Positions 30,693 to 38,093 of a DNA stretch of 64,000 nucleotides are shown one piece after another. The stretch spans positions 496,001 through 560,000 of the forward strand of contig CAWHEI010000001.1 in NCBI GenBank assembly GCA_963828415.1, read 5' to 3'. Numbering within the stretch: position 1 is the stretch's first letter; each line of letters begins with the position of its first letter. This stretch comes from Sva-07 sp963828415 (GTDB taxonomy: Bacteria > Actinomycetota > Acidimicrobiia > Acidimicrobiales > Ilumatobacteraceae). A model generated the notes under the pieces. It ran no database searches, was not told the DNA's origin, and saw only the letters and a program-made list of their open reading frames with translations. A program made the position numbers and the translations under genes.

Positions 30693-30923
30693 ATGGCCAA
30701 GAAGACCAAGACTGCACCGACGACCACGAAGATCACGCCGCAGGACATCGAGAACAAGCTGAAGTCGCTGCAGGGCGACATGCAGACCAAGGTCGATGAC
30801 AAGAAGTCCACCATCGCAACCACGGCGGCGGCCGGTGGCATGGTCTTGCTGCTGATCTTCTTCCTGCTCGGCAAGCGCTCGGGCAAGAAGCGCAGCGCGG
30901 TCGTCGAGATCCGACGAATCTGA
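30693..30923 (+). CDS. Small single-pass membrane protein
   Basis: 76 residues: a Lys/Thr-rich start, a helix (PQDIENKLKSLQGDMQTKVDD), one membrane helix (TTAAAGGMVLLLIFFLLG), and a very basic tail (KRSGKKRSAVVEIRRI). AAGGAG lies 10 bases before the ATG. It sits 12 bases after the previous membrane-protein gene, and its stop codon shares a base with the next start. Function is unknown. Confidence 0.75.
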   Translation: MAKKTKTAPTTTKITPQDIENKLKSLQGDMQTKVDDKKSTIATTAAAGGMVLLLIFFLLGKRSGKKRSAVVEIRRI

Positions 30924-31321
30924 TGGCGCTGCTTCCCTACGCGCTGCGACCGAAGGTGGTCCTACGGTCCCAGATCGTCAAGCGCGGGGTCATCGGAGGC
31001 AATCCGTTCCTGCGTCCCATCGCCATGTTGATGGTCGGCCAGAGTGTGTATCTGCGACGCAGCGCCATCCGTCAAGGGCTGGTCCTCGGTAATCCGTTCT
31101 GGCGGTTCATCGGCGTCGCCCTCGTCGGGCAGGAGCTCTACCGTCGCGGAATCAAGAAGACGCCTGAACGCCTCGCCGTCGAGCGCGTCCGTGGCACTGG
31201 GCGCGTGACCGTCGAGGTCATCGAGCCGAACCTCGATCTGAATCGTCGTCAGCGTCGCGCCGAACTGCGTCGCCTCGAGGCAGAGGCGCTCGCGAGCGTC
31301 AAGGCCCGACTCGAGTCGTGA
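30923..31321 (+). CDS. Basic protein with an internal duplication, unknown function
   Basis: 132 residues. Two similar blocks of about 30 residues lie in tandem: GGNPFLRPIAMLMVGQSVYL and LGNPFWRFIGVALVGQELYR, each preceded by a basic KR/RQG stretch. Each block could form a short membrane-interacting hairpin. The C-terminus is strongly charged (NRRQRRAELRRLEAEALASV). It overlaps the ThiS-like gene by GTGA. I do not recognise a family. Confidence 0.7.
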   Translation: MALLPYALRPKVVLRSQIVKRGVIGGNPFLRPIAMLMVGQSVYLRRSAIRQGLVLGNPFWRFIGVALVGQELYRRGIKKTPERLAVERVRGTGRVTVEVIEPNLDLNRRQRRAELRRLEAEALASVKARLES

Positions 31322-31518
31322 AGGTCCTGCTGCGCAACCCTCGGCGAGAGGTCGAGTTCGATGGCCCCCGTTCGGTCGATCGGCTGCTCGACGAGCTCCA
31401 GCTCAGCCGCGAGGCGCACCTCGTGATCTGCAACGGCACCCTCGTGCCGGGCGACGCCGTCCTCGGCGACGACGACCAGATCGAGGTCAGACCCGTGATC
31501 TCGGGCGGCGCCGCATGA
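31318..31518 (+). CDS. ttuB: Ubiquitin-like sulfur carrier (TtuB/ThiS-like) with a GGAA tail
   Basis: 66 residues with the beta-grasp pattern of ThiS/MoaD/TtuB: MKVLLRNPRREVEF, a helix SVDRLLDELQLSREAHL, VICNGTLV and DDDQIEVRPVISGGAA. Carriers of this fold normally end in a free Gly-Gly that becomes a thiocarboxylate. Here two Ala follow the GG, so processing would be needed. It directly precedes a TtuA-type thiolase, so the carrier for tRNA 2-thiolation is the best reading. GTG start overlapping the previous stop. Confidence 0.75.
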   Translation: MKVLLRNPRREVEFDGPRSVDRLLDELQLSREAHLVICNGTLVPGDAVLGDDDQIEVRPVISGGAA

Positions 31519-31531
31519 ACCGACCGCTGCG

Positions 31532-32497
31532 ATGACCGCGGTGGGAAGCAAGTGCCGGGTGTGCAAGGCGCCAGCGGTCATCGACCTGCCGCGCCACAAC
31601 GCCAAGTTCTGCGCCGAGCATCTCCAGCAGCTCTGTCGACGCCAGATGGCGAAGGCGATCGAGGACTTCGACATGCTGTCGCCGGAGGATCGGATCCTCG
31701 TCGCGGTCAGCGGCGGTAAGGATTCACTGGCCGTCTGGGACATGTTGATCGAGGCCGGCTACCAGGCAGACGGCCTGTACATCGGGCTCGGGATCGGCGA
31801 GTACTCCACCGACAGCGGCGGTTACGTCCAGCGCTTCGCCGACGAACGCGGACTGCACCTCCTCACGATCGACCTGCGCGACGAGTACGGCTACGACGTG
31901 CCGACAGCGGCGCGTGCGACGGGTCGGGTGCCGTGTTCCGCGTGCGGGCTGTCGAAGCGACGGCTGTTCGACCAGGCGGCCCTCGACGGCGGCTACGACG
32001 TGGTCGTCACGGGGCACAACCTCGACGACGAGGCAGCGGTGTTGTTCGGCAACACGCTGCGCTGGGACATCGACTACCTCGCCCGCCAGATGCCCGTGCT
32101 CCCGGCGGCGAACGGGTTCCCCAAGAAGGTCAAGCCGCTCATTCGGCTGACCGAACGCGAGATGGCCGCCTGGTGTCTCGTGCGCGGGATCGATTACGTG
32201 GTGGAGGAGTGCCCCATTGCAGCGGGCAACCGCCACCTGTCGTACAAGGAGTCGCTGAACGCGGTCGAGGCGAAATCGCCTGGCTCGAAGGCATCGTTCT
32301 ACCTGGGCTTTCTCGAGCGGATGGCGCCCTTGCTGGCCGGCAAGTCGGCCGCAGCGGCGGGTGACCTGAACGAGTGTGAACGGTGCGGATCGCCGACGAC
32401 CGGTGAGGTCTGTGCGTTCTGCAGGCTGGTGGAGAAGTCGAGCGCGCACGAACCCGTGCCGGTCGAGATGGTGCTGACGCGTGGGAGACGACGATGA
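31532..32497 (+). CDS. ttuA: tRNA 2-thiouridine synthetase, TtuA family
   Basis: 321 residues. An N-terminal zinc finger (CRVCKAP ... FCAEH) is followed by the PP-loop SGGKDS, which binds ATP. CSAC and the later Cys in EECPIA correspond to the three ligands of the catalytic 4Fe-4S cluster. GHNLDDEA follows the PP-loop, and a C-terminal zinc finger has CERCGSPTTGEVCAFC. In Thermus, TtuA with TtuB forms 2-thio-ribothymidine at tRNA position 54. It lies 13 bases after the carrier gene and overlaps trmI by ATGA. Confidence 0.87.
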   Translation: MTAVGSKCRVCKAPAVIDLPRHNAKFCAEHLQQLCRRQMAKAIEDFDMLSPEDRILVAVSGGKDSLAVWDMLIEAGYQADGLYIGLGIGEYSTDSGGYVQRFADERGLHLLTIDLRDEYGYDVPTAARATGRVPCSACGLSKRRLFDQAALDGGYDVVVTGHNLDDEAAVLFGNTLRWDIDYLARQMPVLPAANGFPKKVKPLIRLTEREMAAWCLVRGIDYVVEECPIAAGNRHLSYKESLNAVEAKSPGSKASFYLGFLERMAPLLAGKSAAAAGDLNECERCGSPTTGEVCAFCRLVEKSSAHEPVPVEMVLTRGRRR

Positions 32498-33279
32498 CCG
32501 GTGTGTTCACGACGGGGGAGAAGGCGCTGCTGCTCGACTCCAAGAAGCGGCGCTACCTGATCGACCTCGTCGACGGTGGTGAGTTCCACAGCCACAACGG
32601 GTTCGTCGCTCACCGTGAGATCGTCGGCCAGCGCGAAGGCGTCGTCGTGCGTTCGACGAAGGGCTCGGAGTACACGGTGTTGCGGCCGACGCTCGAGGAT
32701 TTCGTGGTCGAAATGCCCCGCGGGGCGCAGGTGATCTATCCCAAGGACCTCGCACCGATCTGCATGCTCGCCGACATCGGTCCGGGTGTGCGCGTCTTCG
32801 AAACGGGGATCGGGTCGGGCGCTCTGTCGATGACGATGCTGCGCTACGGCGCTGACATCGTCGGCTACGAAATCCGCGAAGATTTCGCGAATCGGGCGAA
32901 GAAGAACGTCGAGAGTTTCCTCGGCGCCTCGGTGCTCGACCGCTACGACGTACACATCGCCGACAGCTACGCGGGCATCGATCCCGAGTTGGGCATGTTC
33001 GATCGGGTCGTGCTCGATCTGCCCGAGCCGTGGAACGTGGTGCCGAACGCCGAGGCCGTGCTGCAGCCCGGTGGACTGCTGTTGGCGTACACGCCGTCGA
33101 TCACACAGGCCGTGCAAGTGCGTGAGGCGTTGAAGGGCAAGTGGATCGATGCCCGCACGATCGAGGTGCTGCACCGCGGCTGGCACATCGAAGGCCAGGC
33201 GGTGCGGCCGGATCATCGGATGGTGGCGCATACGGCGTTCTTGAGCGTCGCCCGCTTCCTCGGCCGCAACCCGACCTGA
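32494..33279 (+). CDS. trmI: tRNA (adenine-58-N1)-methyltransferase
   Basis: 261 residues. A beta-rich N-terminal domain (about 1-65) is followed by the Rossmann methyltransferase domain with VFETGIGSGALSM (SAM-binding motif I), VGYEIREDF (motif II acidic residue) and FDRVVLDLPEPW (motif IV). QVIYPKDLAPICM just before motif I is characteristic of TrmI. It makes m1A58 in the T-loop as a homotetramer. The ATGA overlap with ttuA links two modifications of the same tRNA loop. Confidence 0.93.
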   Translation: MTGVFTTGEKALLLDSKKRRYLIDLVDGGEFHSHNGFVAHREIVGQREGVVVRSTKGSEYTVLRPTLEDFVVEMPRGAQVIYPKDLAPICMLADIGPGVRVFETGIGSGALSMTMLRYGADIVGYEIREDFANRAKKNVESFLGASVLDRYDVHIADSYAGIDPELGMFDRVVLDLPEPWNVVPNAEAVLQPGGLLLAYTPSITQAVQVREALKGKWIDARTIEVLHRGWHIEGQAVRPDHRMVAHTAFLSVARFLGRNPT

Positions 33280-33418
33280 CCCGATCGAACAACTGGTCGA
33301 TGATCTCGGCATGAACGATGTCGCCGTAGCGGATCGTTCGAGGTCGACCGGGCAGGCAGTAGTTCTTCACCGTGATCCCCGTCTCGTCGAGCGTGACTTC
33401 GTCGTCATTGGTTGCCAT
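33280..33418 (-). pseudogene. Truncated PH-like-domain gene remnant
   Basis: Reading on the minus strand from ATG 33418 gives MATNDDEVTLDETGITVKNY followed by CLPGRPRTIRYGDIVHAEII, which looks like the first three beta strands of a bacterial PH-like domain. After about 46 codons the frame runs into the 3' end of trmI and becomes Arg/Ser-rich, ending at 33101. The ATG overlaps the upstream hydrolase stop (33405), as in a coupled pair. I read it as a gene cut off by the trmI junction. Confidence 0.5.
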
Positions 33419-34343
33419 CGCGGGCTCCTTTCGTGATGCCGGTGTGGCTGGTCACCCATTCGGTCAGGAGGGCGGTGACTCGCTCATCGAGTGGTTGGCG
33501 TGCCTGCTTCTTGTAGGTGCGGATCGAGGCAGGTCCGGGTTCGGTTCTCAAGAGGTGGGTCACGTCGTCGACGAGGTGGCCGGTGAAAGGCGTCGGCACG
33601 GCGTTGGCCATGAGCGCGACGTCGGCCGGGTTGACCTGGATGTCCTTGGTGCCGGTGATCGCGAGCACTGGCACCGCCACCTGGTCGAGAGCAGCCAACG
33701 GTTCGAATGACATGAATTCGCGGAACCACTTGGCATTGAGCTTCACGAACTGGATCCGGATCACGTCGTCGGTGGAGGACTCGATCCGGTCGAGCCGTTT
33801 CGTCTGAGTCCGTACGAGGTCCTGTCGGAGCAGCTTCATGACCAGCTTGACCGGCCTCGGCAGTGTTGGCGCGACTTGCTGGGCCTGCCACCGGAGTACG
33901 TCTCTGCCGTTGGTGGCTGCGCCGGCGAGCAGGGCAACACCGGCGAGTTGTTCGTCGTCGGCGAGTACTGATGCGATGAGCGCGCCTTCGCTGTGGCCGA
34001 CGACGACGACCCGGTCCGCGTCGACCTCCGGTCGAGCTCGGAGTGCTGCGAGCGCGGCTCGAGCGTCGTCGATGTTGTCGTGGAAGCCGGTGGAGAGGTA
34101 GTCGCCACCGCTGCGACCGACGCCTCGTTTGTCGTAGCGGAGTGACGTGATGCCGTTGTCGGCGAGATGGGCCGCGATGTGGCCCATGACGTTGATGGGC
34201 AGGCGCTTCGCATTCGAGTTGCGGTCGACGGGTCCCGATCCGCTGATCAGCAGCGCCGCGGGAGCGAGGCGTGAGCCGGTCGCGTTCAGCGTTCCCTCGA
34301 GTGCGAGGTCGCTGGAGGGAATGGAAATGATTGATTCGGACAC
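33405..34343 (-). CDS. Alpha/beta-hydrolase (serine hydrolase)
   Basis: 312 residues. ISGSGPVDRN forms the oxyanion region, LRYDKRGVGRSGG is the strand-4 motif, and VVVVGHSEGA holds the nucleophile Ser118. The likely acid is Asp in ITGTKDIQV and the likely base His in DDVTHLLR. Members are esterases or peptidases of broad specificity. The start is GTG 34343. It is divergent from an ArsR-like regulator with a 90-base AT-rich gap, so that regulator may control it. Confidence 0.82.
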   Translation of the reverse strand: MSESIISIPSSDLALEGTLNATGSRLAPAALLISGSGPVDRNSNAKRLPINVMGHIAAHLADNGITSLRYDKRGVGRSGGDYLSTGFHDNIDDARAALAALRARPEVDADRVVVVGHSEGALIASVLADDEQLAGVALLAGAATNGRDVLRWQAQQVAPTLPRPVKLVMKLLRQDLVRTQTKRLDRIESSTDDVIRIQFVKLNAKWFREFMSFEPLAALDQVAVPVLAITGTKDIQVNPADVALMANAVPTPFTGHLVDDVTHLLRTEPGPASIRTYKKQARQPLDERVTALLTEWVTSHTGITKGARDGNQ

Positions 34344-34433
34344 GGTGGTGGTTCTCTGCTTCGGTCGAGTATTATCGGAACTGAGAATGATATCACTATT
34401 GGGAATAATTGCGATCACGAGAGCAGCGAGACG
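34344..34433. promoter_or_regulatory. AT-rich divergent promoter/operator region
   Basis: This 90-base gap between two divergent genes is markedly richer in A+T than its surroundings. It contains ATTATC (34371), a GATATC palindrome (34389-34394) within AATGATATCACTATT, and GGGAATAATT. Such a patch between a winged-helix regulator and a divergent enzyme is a likely operator and double promoter. No factor-specific consensus was recognised. Confidence 0.4.
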
Positions 34434-35006
34434 ATGATCGAGACCCGAGATCTGCTGCTGCATCCGATCCGGCTGCGCATCGTGCAGGCGCTCGTCGGCG
34501 ATCCGATGACTCCGCTGCAGTTGAAGGATCGGCTCGGAGACGTGCCCCAAGCGACGCTCTACCGCCACATCAACCAACTGGCCGATGGCGGGTTGCTGGA
34601 GGTGGTTGGCGAGCGGCAGATTCGGGGAGGAGTCGAGCGCACCTATCGCGTGGTCACCTCCTCCGTGGTGCTCGGCGACGACGAACTCGAGTCGGCGACT
34701 GCCGATGAGCACTTCCGCTACTTTGCGACCTTCGTCGGCACCCTCCTCGCCGACTTTGCCTCCTACCTCGAATCCGGTGCACCGGCCCTGAGCCGTGATC
34801 GTGTCGGCTACCGGCAGGTTCCGCTCTGGCTCACCGACGAAGAGTTCGATGCACTCGCCGCGAGCATGGCCACCGCGGTCCAGGAACACATCGACAACCC
34901 GCCCGCGCCGGGAAGACGACGTCGCCTGCTCAGCACCATCGTGATGCCCGACGACCGCACCCGAGGGCCCGACCCGGCTCAAACCGAACCTTCCACCTCC
35001 GCATGA
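34434..35006 (+). CDS. ArsR-like winged-helix transcriptional regulator
   Basis: 190 residues. The N-terminal wHTH covers about 1-75: HPIRLRIVQALVGDPMTPLQ, then VPQATLYRHINQLADGGLLE as recognition helix, and a wing. The rest is helical (HFRYFATFVGTLLADFASYL), typical of HTH_20/ArsR-like regulators with a larger effector domain. There are no metal-binding Cys clusters. It is divergent from the alpha/beta-hydrolase. A GNAT gene follows after 124 bases in which nothing recognisable was seen. Confidence 0.8.
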   Translation: MIETRDLLLHPIRLRIVQALVGDPMTPLQLKDRLGDVPQATLYRHINQLADGGLLEVVGERQIRGGVERTYRVVTSSVVLGDDELESATADEHFRYFATFVGTLLADFASYLESGAPALSRDRVGYRQVPLWLTDEEFDALAASMATAVQEHIDNPPAPGRRRRLLSTIVMPDDRTRGPDPAQTEPSTSA

Positions 35007-35130
35007 CCGGAGCCAAGGCGCTCGAGCTCCGGCCACCCCAACGACATCGAACCCTCGTTCATCACGACCATCGGCCTCGTCATCGACGCCACTGCCACCC
35101 ACTCCGCAACCGGAAGAACCAGGACCCACA

Positions 35131-35988
35131 ATGAACATCGACCCCATCAGTATCGAGATCAACGCCGGCGCTGCGGACGCCTACCAACAACTCAGCGCCC
35201 AACGACAACGAACCCTCATGGCACCAGAAGATGACATGTGGGCGACGTTCGCAGACATGGCCGAACCCCACTCGCTGACACTTGGGACACAACTCGTGGG
35301 CCGATTCTCCGTCGACGAGGACAACCAGCTCCACGGCTTCTACGTCATCGACGACTTCGAACCGTCCGCGACCGAACTGTTCGCACACGTTGTCGACCAC
35401 ATGAACATCACCTCCGCAATGACATCAACCGTCGATCCCGTCTTCCTGTCCCTCAGCCTCACCGCAAGTGTCGCGGTCGATTCGGTGGCCCTGGTGTTCG
35501 ACCACGTCGTACAACCAGCGAGTGACGACACCGTCGATGTTCGTCTCGGCACCAGTGCCGATCATCCAGCCGCCGTTGCCTTCTACCAAGCAGCAACCGG
35601 ATCACCCGAAGCGTTCCTGACGCCGTACCTGACCGAACGCATCGACCAACAGGAGCTCTACCTGCTCGAAGCGGATGGCCAGATCGCCGCGACCGGCGAG
35701 TGCCGGGTCGACCAGCGAGCACCCGGCAACGCCCACCTGGGCCTCGTGGTCGGCGCCGAGCTCCGCGGCCAAGGAGTGGGGAGCCGGCTCATGCACACCC
35801 TCACCGAGATCTGCCAAGACCGCGACATGACGCCACGCTGTTCGACCGAACCCACCAACCTCGCCGCCCAGACGGTCATTCGACGCGCCGGATTCCGAAC
35901 CCGCCACCAGATCTTCAAGATCGACGTCGCAGCTGGATCCACCCACACGACCCGGACCGATCTCGACGAGAGAATGGTGTCATCATGA
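35131..35988 (+). CDS. GNAT-family N-acetyltransferase with an N-terminal extra domain
   Basis: 285 residues. The C-terminal half (about 135-270) is a GNAT fold with the acetyl-CoA pyrophosphate-binding motif RGQGVGSRLM, the strand NAHLGLVVGAELRGQG before it, and the closing motif AAQTVIRRAGFRTRHQIFKI. The N-terminal 130 residues have no motif I recognise. The acceptor is unknown. The stop overlaps an ATG (35985) that opens a disrupted reading frame. Confidence 0.78.
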   Translation: MNIDPISIEINAGAADAYQQLSAQRQRTLMAPEDDMWATFADMAEPHSLTLGTQLVGRFSVDEDNQLHGFYVIDDFEPSATELFAHVVDHMNITSAMTSTVDPVFLSLSLTASVAVDSVALVFDHVVQPASDDTVDVRLGTSADHPAAVAFYQAATGSPEAFLTPYLTERIDQQELYLLEADGQIAATGECRVDQRAPGNAHLGLVVGAELRGQGVGSRLMHTLTEICQDRDMTPRCSTEPTNLAAQTVIRRAGFRTRHQIFKIDVAAGSTHTTRTDLDERMVSS

Positions 35989-36141
35989 TCCCGGTCTGGC
36001 GTCATCGATCTGGCCGTCGAGACCGCCGACGTGTTGGCGTCGATCTCATTCGTGGTGATCGGCCTGCTGGGCGTTCCGTTTCTTCGACGATGGATCGGTG
36101 ATCACGTCGAACTCGACCCTGAGGTTCCGAACCGTCGATGA
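35985..36141 (+). pseudogene. Frameshifted small membrane protein
   Basis: ATG 35985 overlaps the GNAT stop as ATGA and gives MIPVW. Shifting the frame by one base then gives GVIDLAVETADVLASISFVV followed by IGLLGVPFLRRWIGDHVELD and PEVPNRR, ending in TGA at 36139-36141. That is a sensible membrane helix with a charged tail and an N-terminus coupled to the GNAT gene. It looks like one gene with a single-base loss near 35997, or a sequencing error. Confidence 0.45.
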
Positions 36142-36293
36142 ACTCGACTCGTCGCTGGCACAGCCGGGTCCGTGATCGACGAAGTCCGCGAGGCACCAGA
36201 TCGCCCGTCGAGGCCGAGGCAGCGGTCGCCGCTGGCGACGTGGTCCGAGGCGTCGACGCCGTCCGAGCGTTGCGCACATCGCCAGGGTCGTGA
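36134..36293 (+). pseudogene. Degenerate antitoxin remnant (Phd/RelB-like)
   Basis: Three reading frames in succession give one antitoxin-like tail: VDELDSSLAQPG, then SVIDEVREAPDRP, then VEAEAAVAAGDVVRGVDAVR plus ALRTSPGS and a stop. The last stop (36291-36293) overlaps the GTG of the RelE-like gene in the GTGA manner of toxin-antitoxin operons. The N-terminal DNA-binding part is missing. Two frameshifts are needed, so no functional antitoxin is encoded. Confidence 0.55.
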
Positions 36294-36523
36294 CCGACGA
36301 CGGCTACGAACTCGTTGTCTCCCGCCGAGCGGCGAGGGCGATCGCCGAGTCGTTTCCTGAACCGGTCGCCGCTGCAGTCATCGACTTCACCACCGGATCG
36401 CTACCCGAAAATCCCCGTCGCGTCGGACGCGAGCTACGAAATGAACTTGCCGGGATCCACAGCGCCCGCCGTGGGAGTTACCGCGTCCTGTATCGAATCG
36501 ACGACAACGAGCGAACCACCTGA
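36290..36523 (+). pseudogene. Truncated RelE/ParE-family toxin
   Basis: 77 residues: YELVVSRRAARAIAESFPEP, AAAVIDFTTGSLPENPRRVG, then LRNELAGIHSARRGSYRVLY and RIDDNERTT. This is the RelE fold through beta strand 3, but the stop falls before the last strand that normally carries the HR-x-D-x-Y end (usual length about 85-90). With the damaged antitoxin before it, this appears to be a dead or dying module. A shortened yet functional protein cannot be excluded. Confidence 0.55.
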
Positions 36524-36670
36524 ACTCCGGCCCCCTGGTGATGCTCGTTGATGACCGAGTGGTCGGCCAGAGCAGTACCTCGGTTCCGGCACAAGCGTTC
36601 CCGACCGCCGGGTGGACGTCGGTGCGCGGGTTGCGAAACGACACCATCGGTTGAGCAATCTGCGAGTCTG

Positions 36671-37153
36671 ATGAAGATGACCGGTATCGATGTACTCGTC
36701 GCCGTCAGCATCGCTGTCGGGCTGGTTGGTGTCGTGGTGCCACTGCTTCCTGGCGCCTTGCTCGTCTGGTCGGCCATCGTGGTGTGGGGCTTCAGCGTTG
36801 GGACCGCTACAGGTTGGGCTGTCGTGGGCGTTGCGACGGCATTGATCGCCGCCGGCCAGATCGTCAAATACACGATCCCCGGCCGACGGTTGCGTACCGA
36901 CGGGGTTCCCAACCGCTCGTTGGTCGTTGGCGGGATGGTGGCGATCGTCGGGTTCTTCGTCGTTCCGGTCGTTGGAGTGTTCATCGGCTTCGTCCTTGGC
37001 ATCTACGCATCGGAGGTCCAGCGGGTCGGCGCACGGATGGCGTGGCCTTCGACCCAGGCAGCATTGCGCGCCGTCGGTGTTTCGATGCTGCTCGAGTTGA
37101 CCTCGGTTCTGTTGGCCGCTGTCGTGTGGATCATCGGGGTATCCGCCACCTGA
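36671..37153 (+). CDS. DUF456-family membrane protein
   Basis: 160 residues and almost entirely hydrophobic, with about four to five membrane helices. GVVVPLLPGALLVWSAIVVW near the start, GQIVKYTIPGRRLRTDGVPN in the middle and the GFFVVPVVGVFIGFVLGIYA stretch are hallmarks of DUF456 proteins. Function is unknown. The start was put at ATG 36671 because upstream codons read as Arg-rich non-protein; ATG 36677 is also possible. The 147 bases before it hold nothing recognisable. Confidence 0.78.
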   Translation: MKMTGIDVLVAVSIAVGLVGVVVPLLPGALLVWSAIVVWGFSVGTATGWAVVGVATALIAAGQIVKYTIPGRRLRTDGVPNRSLVVGGMVAIVGFFVVPVVGVFIGFVLGIYASEVQRVGARMAWPSTQAALRAVGVSMLLELTSVLLAAVVWIIGVSAT

Positions 37154-37457
37154 ACCGCGCCCGGTCGCATCGATCGCCGGAATGTCTGCAGTCATGCGCC
37201 GGGATTGGACCACTCGTCGGGCGTAGGCGGACCGATCGTCCCGGTCCGACGAGTGCTTCCAAACGCCGGATCGGCGGTCGCTCACGGTGCCGAGCCAGCT
37301 CGCGAGGCGAGGGCAGCTACAGCCGGTTGAGCGAAGTCAGGGGCCCACAGGGACTCCACTACTGCTTCGGAGGTCCGTGTCCGACGCCCAAGAATCCTGG
37401 CCGATCTCGACGCTGATCGAACCTCGTCGGGCCGGCGGCTCGGTTGTGAGCGGTTCG
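37154..37457. other. Gene-free interval with one hairpin
   Basis: About 300 bases between the DUF456 stop and the TetR stop. CACTCGTCGG (37211-37220) pairs with CCGACGAGTG (37246-37255) and is a probable terminator. On the minus strand a protein-like stretch (SARILGRRTRTSEAVVESLW, near 37330-37400) continues out of frame after the TetR gene. It could be a gene remnant, but I cannot name it. Confidence 0.4.
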
Positions 37458-38093
37458 TCAGGCGTCGATCGGGCGTAGGCGCAGCGCGTCGGCGAGGCTG
37501 TCGAGCAGGTCGGACGTCTCCGGCCACGGCATGGAGGGGTGCGATCCGCACAGGTCGACCATGCCGTGGATCCACGTGTGGACCTGTACGGCGACGAAGA
37601 ACGGGTCGCGATCGTCGCCGAGCACCGCCAACATCCGCGCGACGGCGTCGATCAGCAACTGAAACGCGGCGAGTCCGCCCGGTGAGTCGCCGTCGCCGAG
37701 GTCGACCTTGTCGGAGAACAGCACCCGGTACTGGCCGGGATGCTCGAGGGCGTGAGCGACGTAGGCATCACCCATTGCCCGAAATGACGTGAACGGGTCG
37801 TCGCTGCTGTCGTGGGCGGTTCGAAGCTGCTCGAGGAAGGTCGACCAGCAGTGGTCGACCGCTCCGCGGATCAGCTCGACATGATCGTCGAAGTGGCGGT
37901 ACACAGCGGTGGGGGAGACCCCGGCGCGACGCGCCACGGCGCGCAGCGAGACCGACTCCATCTCGCCGTGGGCACCAATCAGATCAGCCGCAGCGACCAA
38001 GAGATCGGTGCGCAGCGTGTCGCCGTCACCGCGCGCCGACCGTTGGCGAGGAACAGTTGGTGTGGCCACGGTCACGATCTTATCGGTTGACAT
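37458..38093 (-). CDS. TetR-family transcriptional regulator
   Basis: 211 residues. The HTH spans about 28-75: RTDLLVAAADLIGAHGEMES, VSLRAVARRAGVSPTAVYRH and FDDHVELIRGAVDH. The C-terminal domain has the AYVAHALEHPGQYRVLFSDK and HTWIHGMVDLCGSHPSMPWP blocks of the TetR_C_33 type. The gene faces away from an MMPL transporter. Copies of a TGTCAAC motif lie in the gap, one of them over its own start codon, suggesting autoregulation and transporter repression. Confidence 0.88.
   Translation of the reverse strand: MSTDKIVTVATPTVPRQRSARGDGDTLRTDLLVAAADLIGAHGEMESVSLRAVARRAGVSPTAVYRHFDDHVELIRGAVDHCWSTFLEQLRTAHDSSDDPFTSFRAMGDAYVAHALEHPGQYRVLFSDKVDLGDGDSPGGLAAFQLLIDAVARMLAVLGDDRDPFFVAVQVHTWIHGMVDLCGSHPSMPWPETSDLLDSLADALRLRPIDA

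Noticed and set aside
36138..36293. A 51-codon intact antitoxin starting at ATG 36138
   Set aside because: Its first 26 residues are Arg/Ser-rich and unlike an antitoxin; only the last 25 fit, and the fitting upstream text lies in two other frames.
37282..37575. Minus-strand frame with protein-like text near the TetR 3' end
   Set aside because: It overlaps the TetR gene in another frame and I could not match the non-overlapping part to any family; kept only as a note in the gene-free interval.
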